From Riptortus pedestris (taxonomy: Eukaryota > Arthropoda > Insecta > Hemiptera > Alydidae): a stretch of DNA of 64,000 bases. Positions within the stretch are counted from its first letter, which is position 1. Every line of letters starts with the position of its first letter. The position numbers were made by a program, and so were the translations under genes. The notes beneath the pieces were generated by a model. The model searched no databases, had not been told where the DNA came from, and saw nothing but the letters and a program-made list of their open reading frames with translations. Where the stretch lies: NCBI GenBank assembly GCA_019009955.1, contig CM032231.1, forward strand, positions 88,938,501 through 89,002,500, given 5' to 3'. Shown here in pieces: positions 23,612 through 35,605 of the stretch.

Positions 23612-23800
23612 TCCATCACGCAGGAGATTCTTAATGAGCATTTCTTCTAAGGTGCCTGAGATTTTAGGAAATGTATGTCAGTTTCATCATTCAAATCATA
23701 TTAAAGCATGGGATCTGATACCACGCCAAAATAAATTCTGATTATAGTATCTGTAAGGACAACTGGCAGAATATTAAATAAAACCAGATACTCTTTAATT
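23612..23800 (+). repeat. TCCATCACGCAG-headed repeat, variant 2, copy 2
   Basis: It begins four bases after the CTAG end of the Helentron-like copy e, with TCCATCACGCAGGAG, and aligns with 12289-12410 (GATACCACGCCAAAAT, TATCTGTAAGG, AAATAAAACCAGATA). The head-to-tail junction suggests tandem insertion. Confidence 0.5.
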
Positions 23801-23932
23801 ATTTGGACTAGTTTTACTTTCCCACTATATTTGATTCCGTGAATCATAGTAAATGAGTGACGAAAACGTCATTAGTTGGAATTCTAAAATTTGATATTTA
23901 GTTTTTCCGATTTGATATTTAGTAGATTCCGA

Positions 23933-24244
23933 GATAGTGATCAACCCGACGTACCATTCCATTAACCTGGAATGAGTTTTACGAAGATAGTGATCAACTC
24001 GACGTACCATTCCATTAACCTGGAATGAGTTTTACGAAGATAGTGATCAACTCGACGTAACATTCTATTAACCTGGAATGAGTTTTACGAAGATAGTGAT
24101 CAACTCGACGTACCATTCCATTAACCTGGAATGAGTTTTACGAAGATAGTGATCAACTCGACGTATCATTCCATTAACCTGGAATGAGTTTTACGAAGAT
24201 AGTGATCAACTCGACCTACCATTCCATTAACCTGGAATGAGTTG
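23933..24244. repeat. 53-bp tandem repeat, about 6 units
   Basis: Units start at 23933, 23986, 24039, 24092, 24145 and 24198, with exact 53-bp spacing and only one or two changes per unit. Each unit contains GATAGTGATCAACTCGACG and an internal inverted repeat CATTCCA/TGGAATG with a TTAACC loop. There are no unique spacers, so this is not a CRISPR-like array. 53 is not a multiple of three, so the repeat cannot maintain one reading frame. Confidence 0.95.
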
Positions 24245-24498
24245 CCTCCAGTAACAATATTGGACCGTCTGATGGATTTAGTTTATTTAACGCATCCCAA
24301 CCACGGCACTCAGACCTTTTCGATAACATTCTTGATGTGAGGCTTGTAATGAACATCTACATCCATCCCATTTTCAAGTACTTAAAACATGTGGAACAGT
24401 TTCCAACTCCCATTGTTTGCTATCAGAGGCAGGACGGACTGGCACAAGATCTTCAATGCCATAGTCCACACATAAGAAGAGATTTCTTTCTTTTCCAG
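24245..24498. other. Sequence upstream of a candidate exon
   Basis: Frames run through here on both strands (plus 24337-24573, minus 24374-24562). The plus strand ends in a pyrimidine-rich splice-acceptor-like ATTTCTTTCTTTTCCAG at 24482-24498. Confidence 0.3.
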
Positions 24499-24549
24499 GA
24501 GTTGCTTGGCTTCCCACTTCAAAGGTTTCAACGCCGTTCCATTCAACAG
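24499..24549 (+). other. Candidate 51-bp internal exon
   Basis: The left border is a strong acceptor (polypyrimidine run then CAG) and the right border is CAG followed by GTAAGA, a near-consensus donor. The enclosed 51 bp is open in phase 0 (ELLGFPLQRFQRRSIQQ) and divisible by three. I do not recognise the peptide, no flanking exon was found, and chance splice-like sites are common, so this is only a candidate. Confidence 0.22.
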
Positions 24550-26474
24550 GTAAGAAATCCATTCAGCGGATGACTTTGGACAAAATTCTTTACCTGGCCT
24601 TTTGCCTGAAATGTATTTACAATTCTGTTACTATATTTAAATCAATAGCTTAGAAACTTTTGAATTCATACATCTATTTTTCATTATTAAAAATTTGATA
24701 TTCTTCAACATATGTCTATTTGTGCAAAAATTCTTCCTTGTGTGCAATTAATGGTATAACCTAGAACATTTCATGCCCAATAGATCGGACTAGTAGGAAT
24801 TTCCGATGGACGGGTAGAACTCCAGACCCTTTTTTTCAAGAAAGTTGGTTTCACGTGTATTTTGGTTGCACATTGCAAATAATATAGGACATATATATTG
24901 ATTTATTTGGGACATAACATTCATTTCTTGACACAACTTCAGTGAAGAGGTGTACGATAATTAACAAGTTATTTTTCAGTTTCTGATTCGATAAAGTGGT
25001 CGATATTTTGCCAATAAATTGATAAAATACTGACCCCATTAATCCAAATTTCTTCTTTCATTGCACTCAGTTCTTACAATAGAAATTCAAGATTGCTATG
25101 AGAGAGATGAAGGAGTATACCTGAAGAGAGATAGGGGCTTCCTGAGGCACTCCTTTTGTCCGTTTCCTTCGCTTTTTGAAAATGAGTTTTTGTCATCGAG
25201 TCACAAAAATCAATAGGCCTTTCTAAACTGAACGATTCCAGGACATGACTCTTCCTCTCGCTCTCAACGTACAGAAGAGAATACTAGTCTTTACTTTAGT
25301 GTCTTGTGTCACAGACTGTCGTCATAAACGTAACATCCGATCCAGGATCAAAATCAAGTGAATGCCATGGACTGTCATCTCTGTGTCGACGTCAGCATTA
25401 TCGTCGCCAGGTCAACATCGCCAGAGTGTTTCAGGACTCTCTTTGTCTTGAAATTCTAAATTGTTAAAAGATTTTGAACTCCAATAAGTTTGTGTTTGAA
25501 CAGTATATGTTTTTCAATTTATTTTGTCAAGAAAGGCGTAAACTATTCTTTGATATAATGTTTTTTAACTCACAATTTGCTACACTTACTCTCTGTACAA
25601 GACTAACTTAATGAGGCATTTGGATGATAGTAGCTAGTATACCTCAACTACACCAAAATTTTTGCACGATAATGGAATTTCATTTGAGGGCAAATTCGCA
25701 AGATAACTAGAGCTGTATAGTAACAACACATCTGCACATTCATTGTTGGTTGCTTATAAACACTTCCATGAGCAAGAATGACGTTATTCCGTAAATGGAA
25801 TGTTCATATCAAGTACGCGTGCATACCACCGAGGATATAGTAGTATTGAGTCTGCATAATTTGAATTATTGGATCCTTGGCCAGAGGACATTAGGTTCCA
25901 AACAGTTATTTAAAAAAAAATAGTACGTTTTAAATTGCCAATCCCTTAACGATTTACCTGTAGATTTACATTCGGCGTACAAATAATTCATTTCATCTAA
26001 TAATCAGAACTCTTAATGAAGTCTTATTTCAACAGTTAAAACTCTAGTGGATAACTGAATTGCCCAAAGCACTTAAAATGAATGCCGATAAGTCTGTAAG
26101 AGCTTAGAGTCGGTTTAAATAGAAGCTGTCTTGGTCTTATCGATTCTAGAGGGGCGTTAAGGGTAGAAGGCGGCAAGTTACAAAGCGAACAGGGACGAAG
26201 AGGCGAGTAGAAGTTTGGTGCTCGAGAAGACTGATTGCCACCACACACATTCCTCTTCTTATTGGTGCCGGGCTTGTGCATTATACTAAGCCCCTGATAA
26301 AAGCTTCAAACCTATCGCTCCATGGCTGACAACTCCTCCGACTTCTCTCTTCGTTCCCATTCACATTACAAGCTTGAGGCCACTTACATCTTTCCCATTT
26401 AATTGGAAGCTTTTCCTACTGGACATTGATCTTGACCTATCGAGAACGCTTACAAAGAGGCCTCAAAACACAAG
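24550..26474. other. Sequence without recognised gene
   Basis: The sections 25.1-25.45 kb and 26.05-26.38 kb are less AT-rich and could hold regulatory sequence, but no motif set supports that. No repeat match was seen. Confidence 0.4.
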
Positions 26475-26646
26475 TTTTCTCTCTCTCTCTCTCCCTCTCC
26501 CTCCCTTTCCCTCTCTCTCCCTCTCTCTCTCCCTCTCTCTCTCTCACTCTCTCTCCCACTCTCTCCCTCTCTCCCCCTCTCTCCCTCTCTCCCCTTCTCT
26601 CCCTCTCTCTCTCTCTCTCTCCCCTTCTCTCCCTCTCTGTCTCTTT
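26475..26646. repeat. Polypyrimidine (CT/CCCTCT)n tract
   Basis: About 170 bp of CTCTCC, CCCTCT and CTCT units with only rare purines. Serine/leucine-rich frames on the plus strand and arginine/glutamate-rich frames on the minus strand are repeat translations. Confidence 0.95.
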
Positions 26647-26730
26647 TGAATCAAGGGTCATAAATAAATGGGAAACAGGTCTCAATTACACGAAGTCTTC
26701 CTACCAATTTATTTATTCACGCACAAGGCC

Positions 26731-26756
26731 TTTCGGCACTAACGTGCCGTCATCAG
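26731..26756 (-). ncRNA. Hammerhead-like core 1
   Basis: On the minus strand CTGATGA is followed by a GGCAC/GTGCC stem with a GTTA loop and then GAAA, the order of a hammerhead ribozyme core. One extra base separates CTGATGA from the stem. After GAAA comes a possible helix III and then GTGAATAAATAAATTGG. Hammerhead motifs are known from the terminal repeats of Penelope-like retroelements. No Penelope-type coding sequence is visible nearby, and a cleavage-competent helix III is not clear. Confidence 0.45.
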
Positions 26757-27336
26757 GTGCTAACAACAAAGAAACAAGCTTAGGCCAAGTTATGCATCCA
26801 ACAATTACATTTTGAAATATTTAACAAAATAGAATAATAAAATTTCTAATCTCTGAGAAGGGAGCGTGGTACTTATAGATATAGATAGATAATAGGTAGA
26901 TATGCCTTCCCGATAAGCTTATGAAATATAATAATAAAAAAAAAGAAACAATCGTCCACATAATGCTTCTTGACTAAACGGGTCGTGTCATTTACAGTTG
27001 GCCACAATTTTGTACCCGGGGTAGGACTAAAAATGTTATTTAATAAATTTGCCATAAAATTCCTTGCCAACAACCACAAGAAAGATATTACTCATAATCC
27101 ACATGGCTGCTCTTCAATTTGGATATCTATGGAATCCAGGATTCCGAAATGACAGCACTAAAAAGTCACTTTACCAATTAACAAAATAATGAATAGGAGA
27201 AAAATGTGAATGAAATATAACATTATGCGGGATTTGGGAGATGGATACTTATATTCAATATAATAAATAATCAACTGAACCCTTGGAGCAATCTACACAA
27301 TTATATGATACTCTTTCTAGGACTCATTATTACATG
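26757..27336. other. Sequence without recognised gene
   Basis: Two short frames (26873-27079 minus, 26970-27152 plus) have no motif. It may belong to the element carrying the hammerhead-like motif, but its extent is unknown. Confidence 0.4.
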
Positions 27337-27550
27337 GGGCTCAGGTTAGCTATGTTAGTTAAAGGGTTGCTTTTAATCCCACATGGTAAACCTAGAATGG
27401 CGAGTTCGATTCCCGCCTGGACAAAGGAATTTATTTAGTGACGGAATTCATTCATATAATCCTAAGTGCCACCCTACCTAGAAAAGGGCGGTAACCCGTT
27501 CCAATTAGCCTTAGTTGCAAAAAGTGGACGTTAATAAATAATTTAATTTA
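27337..27550 (+). mobile_element. tRNA-derived SINE, copy 3
   Basis: Near full length: GGGCTCAGGTTAGC, a perfect B-box GTTCGATTCC, hairpin arms CCACCCT/AGGGCGG, and an AAGTGGACGTTAATAAATAA tail ending in TTTAATTTAA. A short internal deletion removes the CTGTAGATAA segment after the hairpin. Confidence 0.88.
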
Positions 27551-28550
27551 ATTCATATTTATATAACCAAATTATCAACTATAACATTTCCACACTATAA
27601 TTATATATAACATATGAATGGTACGAATGAAATTACACCATTACAGTTTTATAAGTTCCTTTGTGGGTGACAAACAATACTACGAAGTACAGAATATAAT
27701 TATGTGGTTTCAACTAATCATGAATCTGGGTTTTTATGGAATTTCAGTTGTGACTTTAGGGGCTCTTCTGAAAAGAAAAATATTTCCTAAGCGAAAGAGC
27801 ATCTACTTAACCTAATTTTATTTACTGCCTTGGTTAAATCATTTCCTGATATTTCCTTCCCCTCATGACAGTGTTGATCCAGATTCCGACCATTCTTTTC
27901 TCTTCGGTTTGGAACAACAAAATACTAATTCAGTATTGGCTTTATTTTATTATGTTTTTATACTCCTGCTTTCCTACTAGTTAGAATGTCATCTGCATAT
28001 GTATGAATGTAGTCCATTAGTGTGATGAATTTTGAAAGTAGATTGCACTATCTTTGGAATTCTGATAACACATTTTATCTGAAATAATTAAATATGAGCA
28101 AAAGCCATTAAATTCACTTTTCTTCCTGGATGGAGACGAGGAATAAAATTGATATTTACAGGTCCTCGTTTGCTTCCATAAAAATATCTACAAATCATTT
28201 CAAATGACGCTTTTGGAAGATTTATTACTTTGTAGGTTTAGGTTAGGTGAGAGGTCTTTAATATTAGTTAAAAATAATTCAGATGTTGAAAATAGTAAAG
28301 GGCATTATATGGCCCCTCGGGGAAAGCGAAAAGTTTGTTTGACATTCTCTGAACCAACTTTATAACTGTTATTATTATCAAATTTTACTTTCTGTGTCCG
28401 GTTGTATTAACATGAACGAAAAGCGCCGTAATTTAAATTACTCCTGGTATGGTATTTAAATTTTAGTTTATTACATGTTCATACAAAGGCCTTTTGTACA
28501 TCTATAAATATTCATTTGATTAAGACTTCAATCAGTGAGAAATATATAAT
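27551..28550. other. AT-rich sequence without recognised gene
   Basis: The 65-codon frame at 27618-27815 has a possible membrane segment but no recognised family and no upstream context. Not supported as a gene. Confidence 0.5.
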
Positions 28551-28970
28551 ATATTTTTCAAAATAGAATTATCTACTAAAGGAATGTATAACTATATATA
28601 AGGAATATTTACATACACATACGCGTGCGCTCCTCTAGTTGGAACAATCGGTAATCAGTTTTGAACTCAGCTTTGAAACTCTTCCACTAATATTAAATAT
28701 TAATATTTATATTAATTTAAAAAAAAAAAACTTTAAGAAATAACCTCTAGGATGAGTGTGAATTATATTTAAAAAATGATATACATTTGAAATGACCGAA
28801 ATAAAACGTAAACTACACTTAAATATATTGCAATGTTTGAAACAAATTAAAACCATTAATTTTAATATTGTAAAACAAAATAAACATAATTACGGAAATG
28901 AATTATTTTTTGATTTGCTAATTAGCACTGTATTATTAAATGATAATATAATTAAGACTTTAACAGTCCT
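28551..28970 (+). repeat. Unclassified dispersed repeat D, copy 2
   Basis: Direct-orientation partner of 20329-20743, 8.2 kb away. Differences are mostly substitutions and a small insertion near 28650-28680. The 65-codon plus frame inside (28792-28989) has no intact equivalent in the other copy. Confidence 0.85.
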
Positions 28971-29923
28971 GAATATATTTATTGTGTAGGGTTTTGATTA
29001 AGAATCTGCCTAATGAACTTCAAAGTTTTCGAATAAATAATTGCAACAACAACTTTATTTAATAAAGCCATACTAAATCAAAAGATTCGGTTCAGGAGCG
29101 TGTGTAATTAAATTCAACAGGACTCTACAATGGAGAGCCTTTCATCTATCTTCATTGTAATTAATTGAGTATTTTCATTTTCACTCTTTCATTTTAACTT
29201 TGGTTTTTGTTTTAGAAGGAAAATGTCAAACTCATTGCAACCGTAATCCTTTCTGTCAGAATTATGTCATAAATGGCGGTTCTGTATAATAAAAGCTTTG
29301 AGCCCACTATGTGATGATGCAATGAGACATGCAATGCACTCCTGAAAACTTGATGATGTTCATGTTACACAGGGTTTAGAATAATTGAATCATGAATACA
29401 ATAGCCTTCGCAACAAGTTAGTAAACTATACTGTACGTTATGGCCACTCTCCAGGTTAAAACCGTTTAATATCCTCAGATTAACTATGGATCTTATTTTG
29501 TAAACCCATCACTAAATTCATAAGGGAATCGAACCCAGATTATCTAGAGTATTAATAACCACGCCCTAATGCACAAACGTCAGAGTGTAGGGAAACTAGT
29601 CGAAATCACGAATAAAAGGGGAGCGAGCAGTTCACTCAGATATGGTTGCTTCTGTGTATGGCGGGCCTGCTGGGGTTAGGTTATAATCAAATGAATTTTC
29701 ATCGAATCATTTCAACATTCAATGTGGCAACGTGTAGGAAAGCCGCTAAGCGTACGCTAATGCGCTGGCGTTTAGAAGGTATAGAACTTCATCATGTTCT
29801 AGTTTTAAAGACCTACTATACAAACCACTGCAATTATTTGTCTTCCTTAGTCTAGTATAATTTTTAGAGTAAAGTTATATCATCTCATACAGATATAGAA
29901 TAACTCCTATCGAGGGCATAGAG
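28971..29923. other. Sequence without recognised feature
   Basis: Only short frames are present, including 29646-29855. No repeat match was recognised. Confidence 0.45.
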
Positions 29924-30135
29924 CGTGATTCAACATTGTGCAGTTTATCAGTGAGTAGCCTTCAGTCATAAAATAATCTCTGGTTACACACTGATCAGTG
30001 GACTACTTCTGAATGCACCTGAATAATATACATAGATGTAGTGTTTGCAACGTTTAGGACACTGACTCAACTGTAGGGTGATACTAATAGTATAATGACC
30101 AGTAGTAATGAACGACAATTGCAAATAATAATTGT

Positions 30136-30136
30136 A

Positions 30137-30216
<80 letters not shown>
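30136..30216. repeat. (TA)n(TG)n compound microsatellite
   Basis: About 25 TA-type units then about 14 TG units, at the inner end of the left inverted-repeat arm. Confidence 0.95.
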
Positions 30217-30218
<2 letters not shown>

Positions 30219-31833
30219 AAATAGTAGGGGGTAGGATGTTTGTTTTGACAACATTATGCCCTTTAGGAAATGTAAAATTTAGTGTTGTGGTTTTACAATA
30301 CCTAAATTTGATTGTAAATTTGATTCTTTACTAACGAAATGATTCTATCAACTGGATGTGAAGTGTCTTGTAATTCCAAATTTATGTTTCTAGGAATGTC
30401 AAATTCTTCCTTACACAGATTGACATTCCTCTATAAGAAGGAGTTTTGTGAATGGAACATGGCATATTTCGTATTGTTGTTGGATGAATATATACATATA
30501 TATATACACACATACACATATCGAAGTATGTATATATAACTTTTCTAAGGAGTGGGGCTCAAAAAGTAATTTGTGAAATATTTTCATTATGATTCTTGGA
30601 AACCTACCTATTGTAATGTTTTACAAATCTAGAAAATAACAGTTGCTTTTTAATTTTTCATTTTCGGTTTTCAATACCCCCCCCCCCCGCTTCCCCACTC
30701 CTCTCGTTCTCCAACACGATTTCTACTTTAAACAGTTGTATTATTTAGCATCTCATATCTTACGTCTAAAATTTCGTTAAATTGTGTATTTACTATAATA
30801 GATATTAGAATGTCCAGATTTTATCACTTGTTTTAGCCCTGAGAAGAGGATTTGTTTCCTATTCTCCTCATTAGATTTAATTTTTGCACTTAATAAGTAG
30901 CTCTGTTAGTTTGGGTGCTCAAGTTAACATTTTGCCATATGAAAGATAATTCATCTCGTTTATGGTATAAATAGAAAGATACTTTTATAAATAATGGAAT
31001 TTTAAAAGTTTAAATCTTATGAATAATGGGAGGCAAGGAAGTATAATATATAAATAACTGTGAACATTTACGAAAGGAAACAAATTCAGAAGAAAAATAC
31101 GGTCGACTCTTGCTGTCCTGTTAGAAAGCACTTGAGCATGGGCCTGTAGTGTCGGGCAAATATTGACAATACTGAGTGCAGCAGTTACTTTAGGGCACAA
31201 ATCCAACATTTGTTTTGAAGGAGTGGAAGACCTCCTTCTCTATCTATGTTGCTCTTATTAACGTCCTTAGTAGGTTGGTAACACTGTAAAGCATAAGTGA
31301 TCGTAAATTATGATGTTATGCTCACTATATTTAGGAAATACATGCCCTCATGAGAGGTTTCCCCAAAATTTCATTAATCTTTTAGGGAATCATACTGTAG
31401 AAAAAATAATTTATCTTTAAATTTAGATTAATTAAATGTGAACTTCCATTTATGTCTGTCATTCCTTGAACCCTTTTATTGTACAATGACTTTACAACGG
31501 TACAATGAAATTTCATTGTTGTAAGTCGACTATCCGAATGTACGATATAAGCATTAAAGAAGTCCATTTTTATGTCCAGAAGCACATATTTACTCTGAAT
31601 TCAAAACGTATATTAGTCAATATATTTGTTTTTTTTAAAAAAAAATTTAAATACCTGTGTTTAGAATACCTGTGTTTCAGTCATAAAACTTTGTATGTCT
31701 TTAATAACAGGATCTAATTTGTGTTTTATAAACAGTATCTAGTGTGAAGAGGGTGGTTGTCGAAGTCAAAACATTAATCCATATCAGTTCCTGGGACTAT
31801 AAATTTAATTCAATAAATGAATATAATAAACTA

Positions 31834-31835
<2 letters not shown>
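30217..31835. other. Interior of the inverted-repeat element, no gene
   Basis: A 12-13-base C-run at about 30678-30690 followed by a pyrimidine-rich patch resembles the C-rich block of the Helentron-like family but cannot be extended. The frames at 30985-31209 (minus) and 31505-31717 (plus) carry no motif. Confidence 0.4.

Positions 31836-31900
<65 letters not shown>
31836..31900. repeat. (CA)n(TA)n compound microsatellite
   Basis: About 15 CA units then about 18 TA units, at the inner end of the right inverted-repeat arm. It mirrors the microsatellite at 30136. Confidence 0.95.
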
Positions 31901-31905
<5 letters not shown>

Positions 31906-32110
31906 TTATTATTTGCAAATAATGTTCATTTCTACTGGTCAATATACTAAGGCAGCCTGCAGTTGAGTCAGTGTCCTTAACGTTATAAACTTTCTTTTCA
32001 ACTATATTACAACAGGTGCATTCAGAAGCTGTCCACTGATCAGTGTGTAACCAGAGATTATTTTATGACTGAAAGCTACTCACTGTTAAAATGCACAATG
32101 TTGAATCACG

Positions 32111-33132
32111 AGCAAGTGTTGAATATAAATTCGAATGTTTCTTAACCTTTGCCTAGTCTCATTTATCAAAAGAAAAACGAAAAAAAAATGTTGAATTTCG
32201 AAGACTAAAATATTTTTTATTTCTAAATAAAAGTTATCATACTTTTATAAGATTTTATTCATTAAAACTAATAATGATTATTATATTATTGAACTTATAT
32301 TTTGATCCCCGAAGAAAATATCTTACTTCTGTATGTACTGTTATATTACAAGACAGTAGATTTTACATTAAGCTTTATCACAAGAGATACCACAAACTCA
32401 ACAAATGTTTATTTATTGTGAATCTTTTTTACAGGAAAAATCAGTTTTATTGCACTATTCGGCGACTAGGCGCTTATTATTTTATTTTTTGAATGAAGAC
32501 ACTCATCTCACCAATGTTAGCTGTTTAGATGAAAAAGCACTTCTCTTATTCATTGTCAGCATAGGTCTTTTTTCCACCTTGTCATTATTATGCTATTTTC
32601 CATTTTCAAAAATGATCCCAAAAGGAAATTTGAGCTCAAAGTTTTAAAACCCTTGAAGCAAATAAGTTAAGAGAACTTAAAAATGAACTCTATAAACAAT
32701 CTCTAATTAAAATACCTTCGAGAACCCGTGCCACCAGCCGTTCATTACTTAGTTATCCCGAATATCTATTAAGAACTGAGCTCCCCTACACATAACATAA
32801 GCACCAAATCTCGTACACTCTGGTGTTGGTGAACGAAACTACAGTCGTAGACCATATCGAACCTGCGCCTATTTTTGCACATCACTGTTCTGAGGAGAAC
32901 GGTTATTAAACCCAAGCCTTAAAGAGTACTACTGTGGCCGTCCTCACCGCATGCCTACATTTATTTATTTTATTAATGTTTTCTAAAAATCATATGCTTT
33001 TAATTATTAGCTTTGTAACCTTTTTTCTTAACCTTGTTCATGTTTTCATTCCGTCATGTTCTGTACACAATAAATAACCTATAAACCCACTTCGTACCTT
33101 TCTCACTAACTCGCGATACTACCGTAGGCACT

Positions 33133-33133
<1 letters not shown>
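32111..33133. other. AT-rich sequence without recognised gene
   Basis: The frames at 32274-32492 and 32405-32647 are short, hydrophobic and unrecognised. The part from 32700 to 32960 is less AT-rich but shows nothing identifiable. Confidence 0.45.

Positions 33134-33182
<49 letters not shown>
33134..33182. repeat. (TA)n microsatellite
   Basis: About 24 TA units with no CA partner. Confidence 0.95.
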
Positions 33183-34519
33183 CATAAGTAATTTAAATAA
33201 TGCATATATATTAAATCTTCACCAACTAGCCAACAGCCACCAAATTCATAAAAACGTATTATCCCAGTAGGACATGCTAGAAGATGTACTAGTATTGTCT
33301 AATTATTTGCTTTTCCAAGAGGAGGCTGTTCATTCCGAAGTTTATCCAAACTTGTCGGAGCACCATTCAGTTGTAAAGTTGAAAGTAAACAGAACGGGCT
33401 GCTGTTTTCCCGCTAACCAGCAAGAGGTTACGTAATTTCCAATAATACTCTAACAATAATATAAGTATCTATGTATTTTAGATAGCCATAGCTCTGATAT
33501 AATGGACTGCATTTATCTGGAAAGGTTGATTAATTTTATACTTTTGAAAGCGAGGGTCTGAAACGAGGTGTACAATATAATAATAATTAATAATATCAAT
33601 ATAATTTTCATAGCTCATGAAATGTTTCTCGACGACTATGAATGCTCCTGGTCAGGATAAACTAGACAATCTCCGAAAACGAAGGGCGGCCTGCCACGAA
33701 CCTAGGCTAGCTCGCTTCCGGTCCTTAATCCTGGTTCTCTCGAGTCCGAAAATATCGATCTTTACCAACCTATCGATTATGACAACTTCCCGACATGTCT
33801 TTGTCAGTATATAATTGATTTTACTTCCTATAATAAATTAAATTAATGATGAATTATAAAGAAAAATATAACAAGATCCTACGATGGGAAAAATACTAAA
33901 TAAAAATAAATATCGTGATTATCTATCCTGCCCACCCTGAAATTACCTAATTTCCGAACGAATCCAACATCAATGAAAAATAAAAAAAAAAACTGCTAGA
34001 GACAAAGGAGTCATTTAGCCTAAATGCCCGACATACAAATTCCAAAATGAAGATACTAGTCTTTGAGAGGCAGGGAGCAAAACTTTGTCTACTCTTGTAA
34101 TGGTCGTACCATTTCATGGTAGGACATCTATGACGAGAACAATCCCATCTTCACCAGGGCAAAATTGGGATAACCTACCCAACCTATATTTAAGGGGAGG
34201 AAGATTAGGGTCTTTCAATAAGGCAAAAATCACTATGGAGAGGTTGTGTGATGGTTTATTGGCAAGGTTGACAAATATTCATTGTGCCAGCGTTTCCAAA
34301 AGGATTATACTATTTGTTGTTAAGTATTCTGGCTTAAAACGAGGAGGAGTGTTTGTTTTGATATATAGCATAAATAGTATATAGTTGTCTTTAAATGTAT
34401 ACACATTCACCCCAATAAATTTGAAAAATGTAGTTCTCTTCAATTAATAATCTCTTGAACCTTCTCTTGTGCTTTGAGTAGTGTAATTCACAATTTTATT
34501 TCTTATAAACGCTGAGCGC
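33183..34519. other. Sequence without recognised gene
   Basis: The frames at 33617-33814 and 34085-34384 have no recognised domain; the second is 99 codons but lacks any motif or splice context. Confidence 0.45.
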
Positions 34520-34546
34520 TTTCGGGGACTAAATCCCCATCCTCAG
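34520..34546 (-). ncRNA. Hammerhead-like core 2
   Basis: On the minus strand CTGAGGA (fits CTGANGA) is followed by one base, a GGGGA/TCCCC stem and GAAA. After GAAA, GCGC-TCA-GCGT could form a short helix III, then TTATAAGAAATAAAATTG. The surrounding layout resembles the motif at 26731-26756. An A-rich run at 34612-34624 lies to the right. Confidence 0.5.
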
Positions 34547-35515
34547 AGCGTCAGAGCGTAGGGCGATTTTATAGACTTGCTACACGGCTAAACCCTGCCG
34601 ATGCACTCGGCAAAAAAAAAAAAATAAAAATAAATATGATGTATACTAAATTTACTTCTTACAAGAAAATAAAAATAAAGTTAAACAATAATAGTAAAGG
34701 TCATTATTAATTAGACTAACTACTGACAGTTTGGTGCCAATAATTCATTTACGTGACAACACATTTATTTTCAACAACGAATGTGTCTCATCAATAGACG
34801 ACGATGCTGGAGGGATTGCCGGTGTTACGTGGTTCAAGAGTGCAGGAGTTTGCCTGAGCTAGCTCAAGGATCGTAGTGAGTTAAGTAATATATAACCTTG
34901 TTTTTCTTTTTAAAATATTTCAAAGAAAAGGATTTATGAAATTTTTCCATTAAGAGAAATAATCATCTACAAAATGTCAGAGGGAAAGGGATCCGAGCTA
35001 AATCAATTAAGGGAAAGTTATTTTCTGCCCTGTAGCCATTAAGATCAGGTGGAATAAAATTCTTGTGTTTTTTTTTTCGCTTTTCTTCCTATTTCTTTCT
35101 CCCCTTTCCTATCTCTTTTTACATTGTATTCTAAGATGGTTACAATCTCCCTGTTTTAATTAAATCTAGATTACTGGGTCCTTTCTTCTTTTCCTGTCTA
35201 ACAGAGTACTTTCCGAAAGGAAGGTATTTACTTGAAATGACAAGGGAATAATTTAAGACTTACAATCTGATTAAGTTCGATTTGTTGTAATCAGGTAAAC
35301 CATCAATCTACAGGCTTCATTAAATATGAAATGTTTTCATCTACTGAAAAAAAAGCAGATTGATGTAGTACATTGTTAGTTGATAATACTACAACCTATA
35401 GACATTAACCTAACAACTAATAAATGCCCACAAATGACTCAAAGGGTGTGAGGACCCAGCAAAGTTCTTCATTGGAGCCTATATATTAAAAATATCTAAT
35501 TATAACTATATACAA

Positions 35516-35519
<4 letters not shown>
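34547..35519. other. AT-rich sequence without recognised gene
   Basis: Poly(A)-type runs at about 34612-34640 and pyrimidine runs at about 35070-35115. Nothing else recognised. Confidence 0.45.

Positions 35520-35563
<44 letters not shown>
35520..35563. repeat. (TA)n microsatellite
   Basis: About 21 TA units, 43 bp left of a perfect 42-bp hairpin. Confidence 0.95.
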
Positions 35564-35566
<3 letters not shown>

Positions 35567-35605
35567 CTTATTTTTCCATTTAATATTAACAATTAAAAAA
35601 TTTAA

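Larger units (their letters stand above)
29924..32110. mobile_element. 2.2-kb element with about 275-295-bp inverted repeats containing microsatellites
   Basis: The left arm 29924-30216 matches the reverse complement of 31836-32110. Shared blocks include CGTGATTCAACATTGTGCA, TCATAAAATAATCTCTGG, TTACACACTGATCAGTGGAC, GGACACTGACTCAACTG and TTTGCAAATAATAATT or close variants. The arms diverge in the middle and end internally in mirrored (TA)n(TG)n and (CA)n(TA)n microsatellites. The roughly 1.6-kb interior has no long frame. It could be a non-autonomous TIR transposon or two inverted copies of one repeat. A target duplication is not clear. Confidence 0.7.

Noticed and set aside
23933..24244. CRISPR-like array
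   Set aside because: Units are contiguous 53-bp tandem copies without unique spacers, and the window is eukaryotic.
24374..24562. 62-codon minus-strand frame with a plausible soluble-protein composition
   Set aside because: It has no recognised family, and the splice-like signals in this stretch are on the plus strand.
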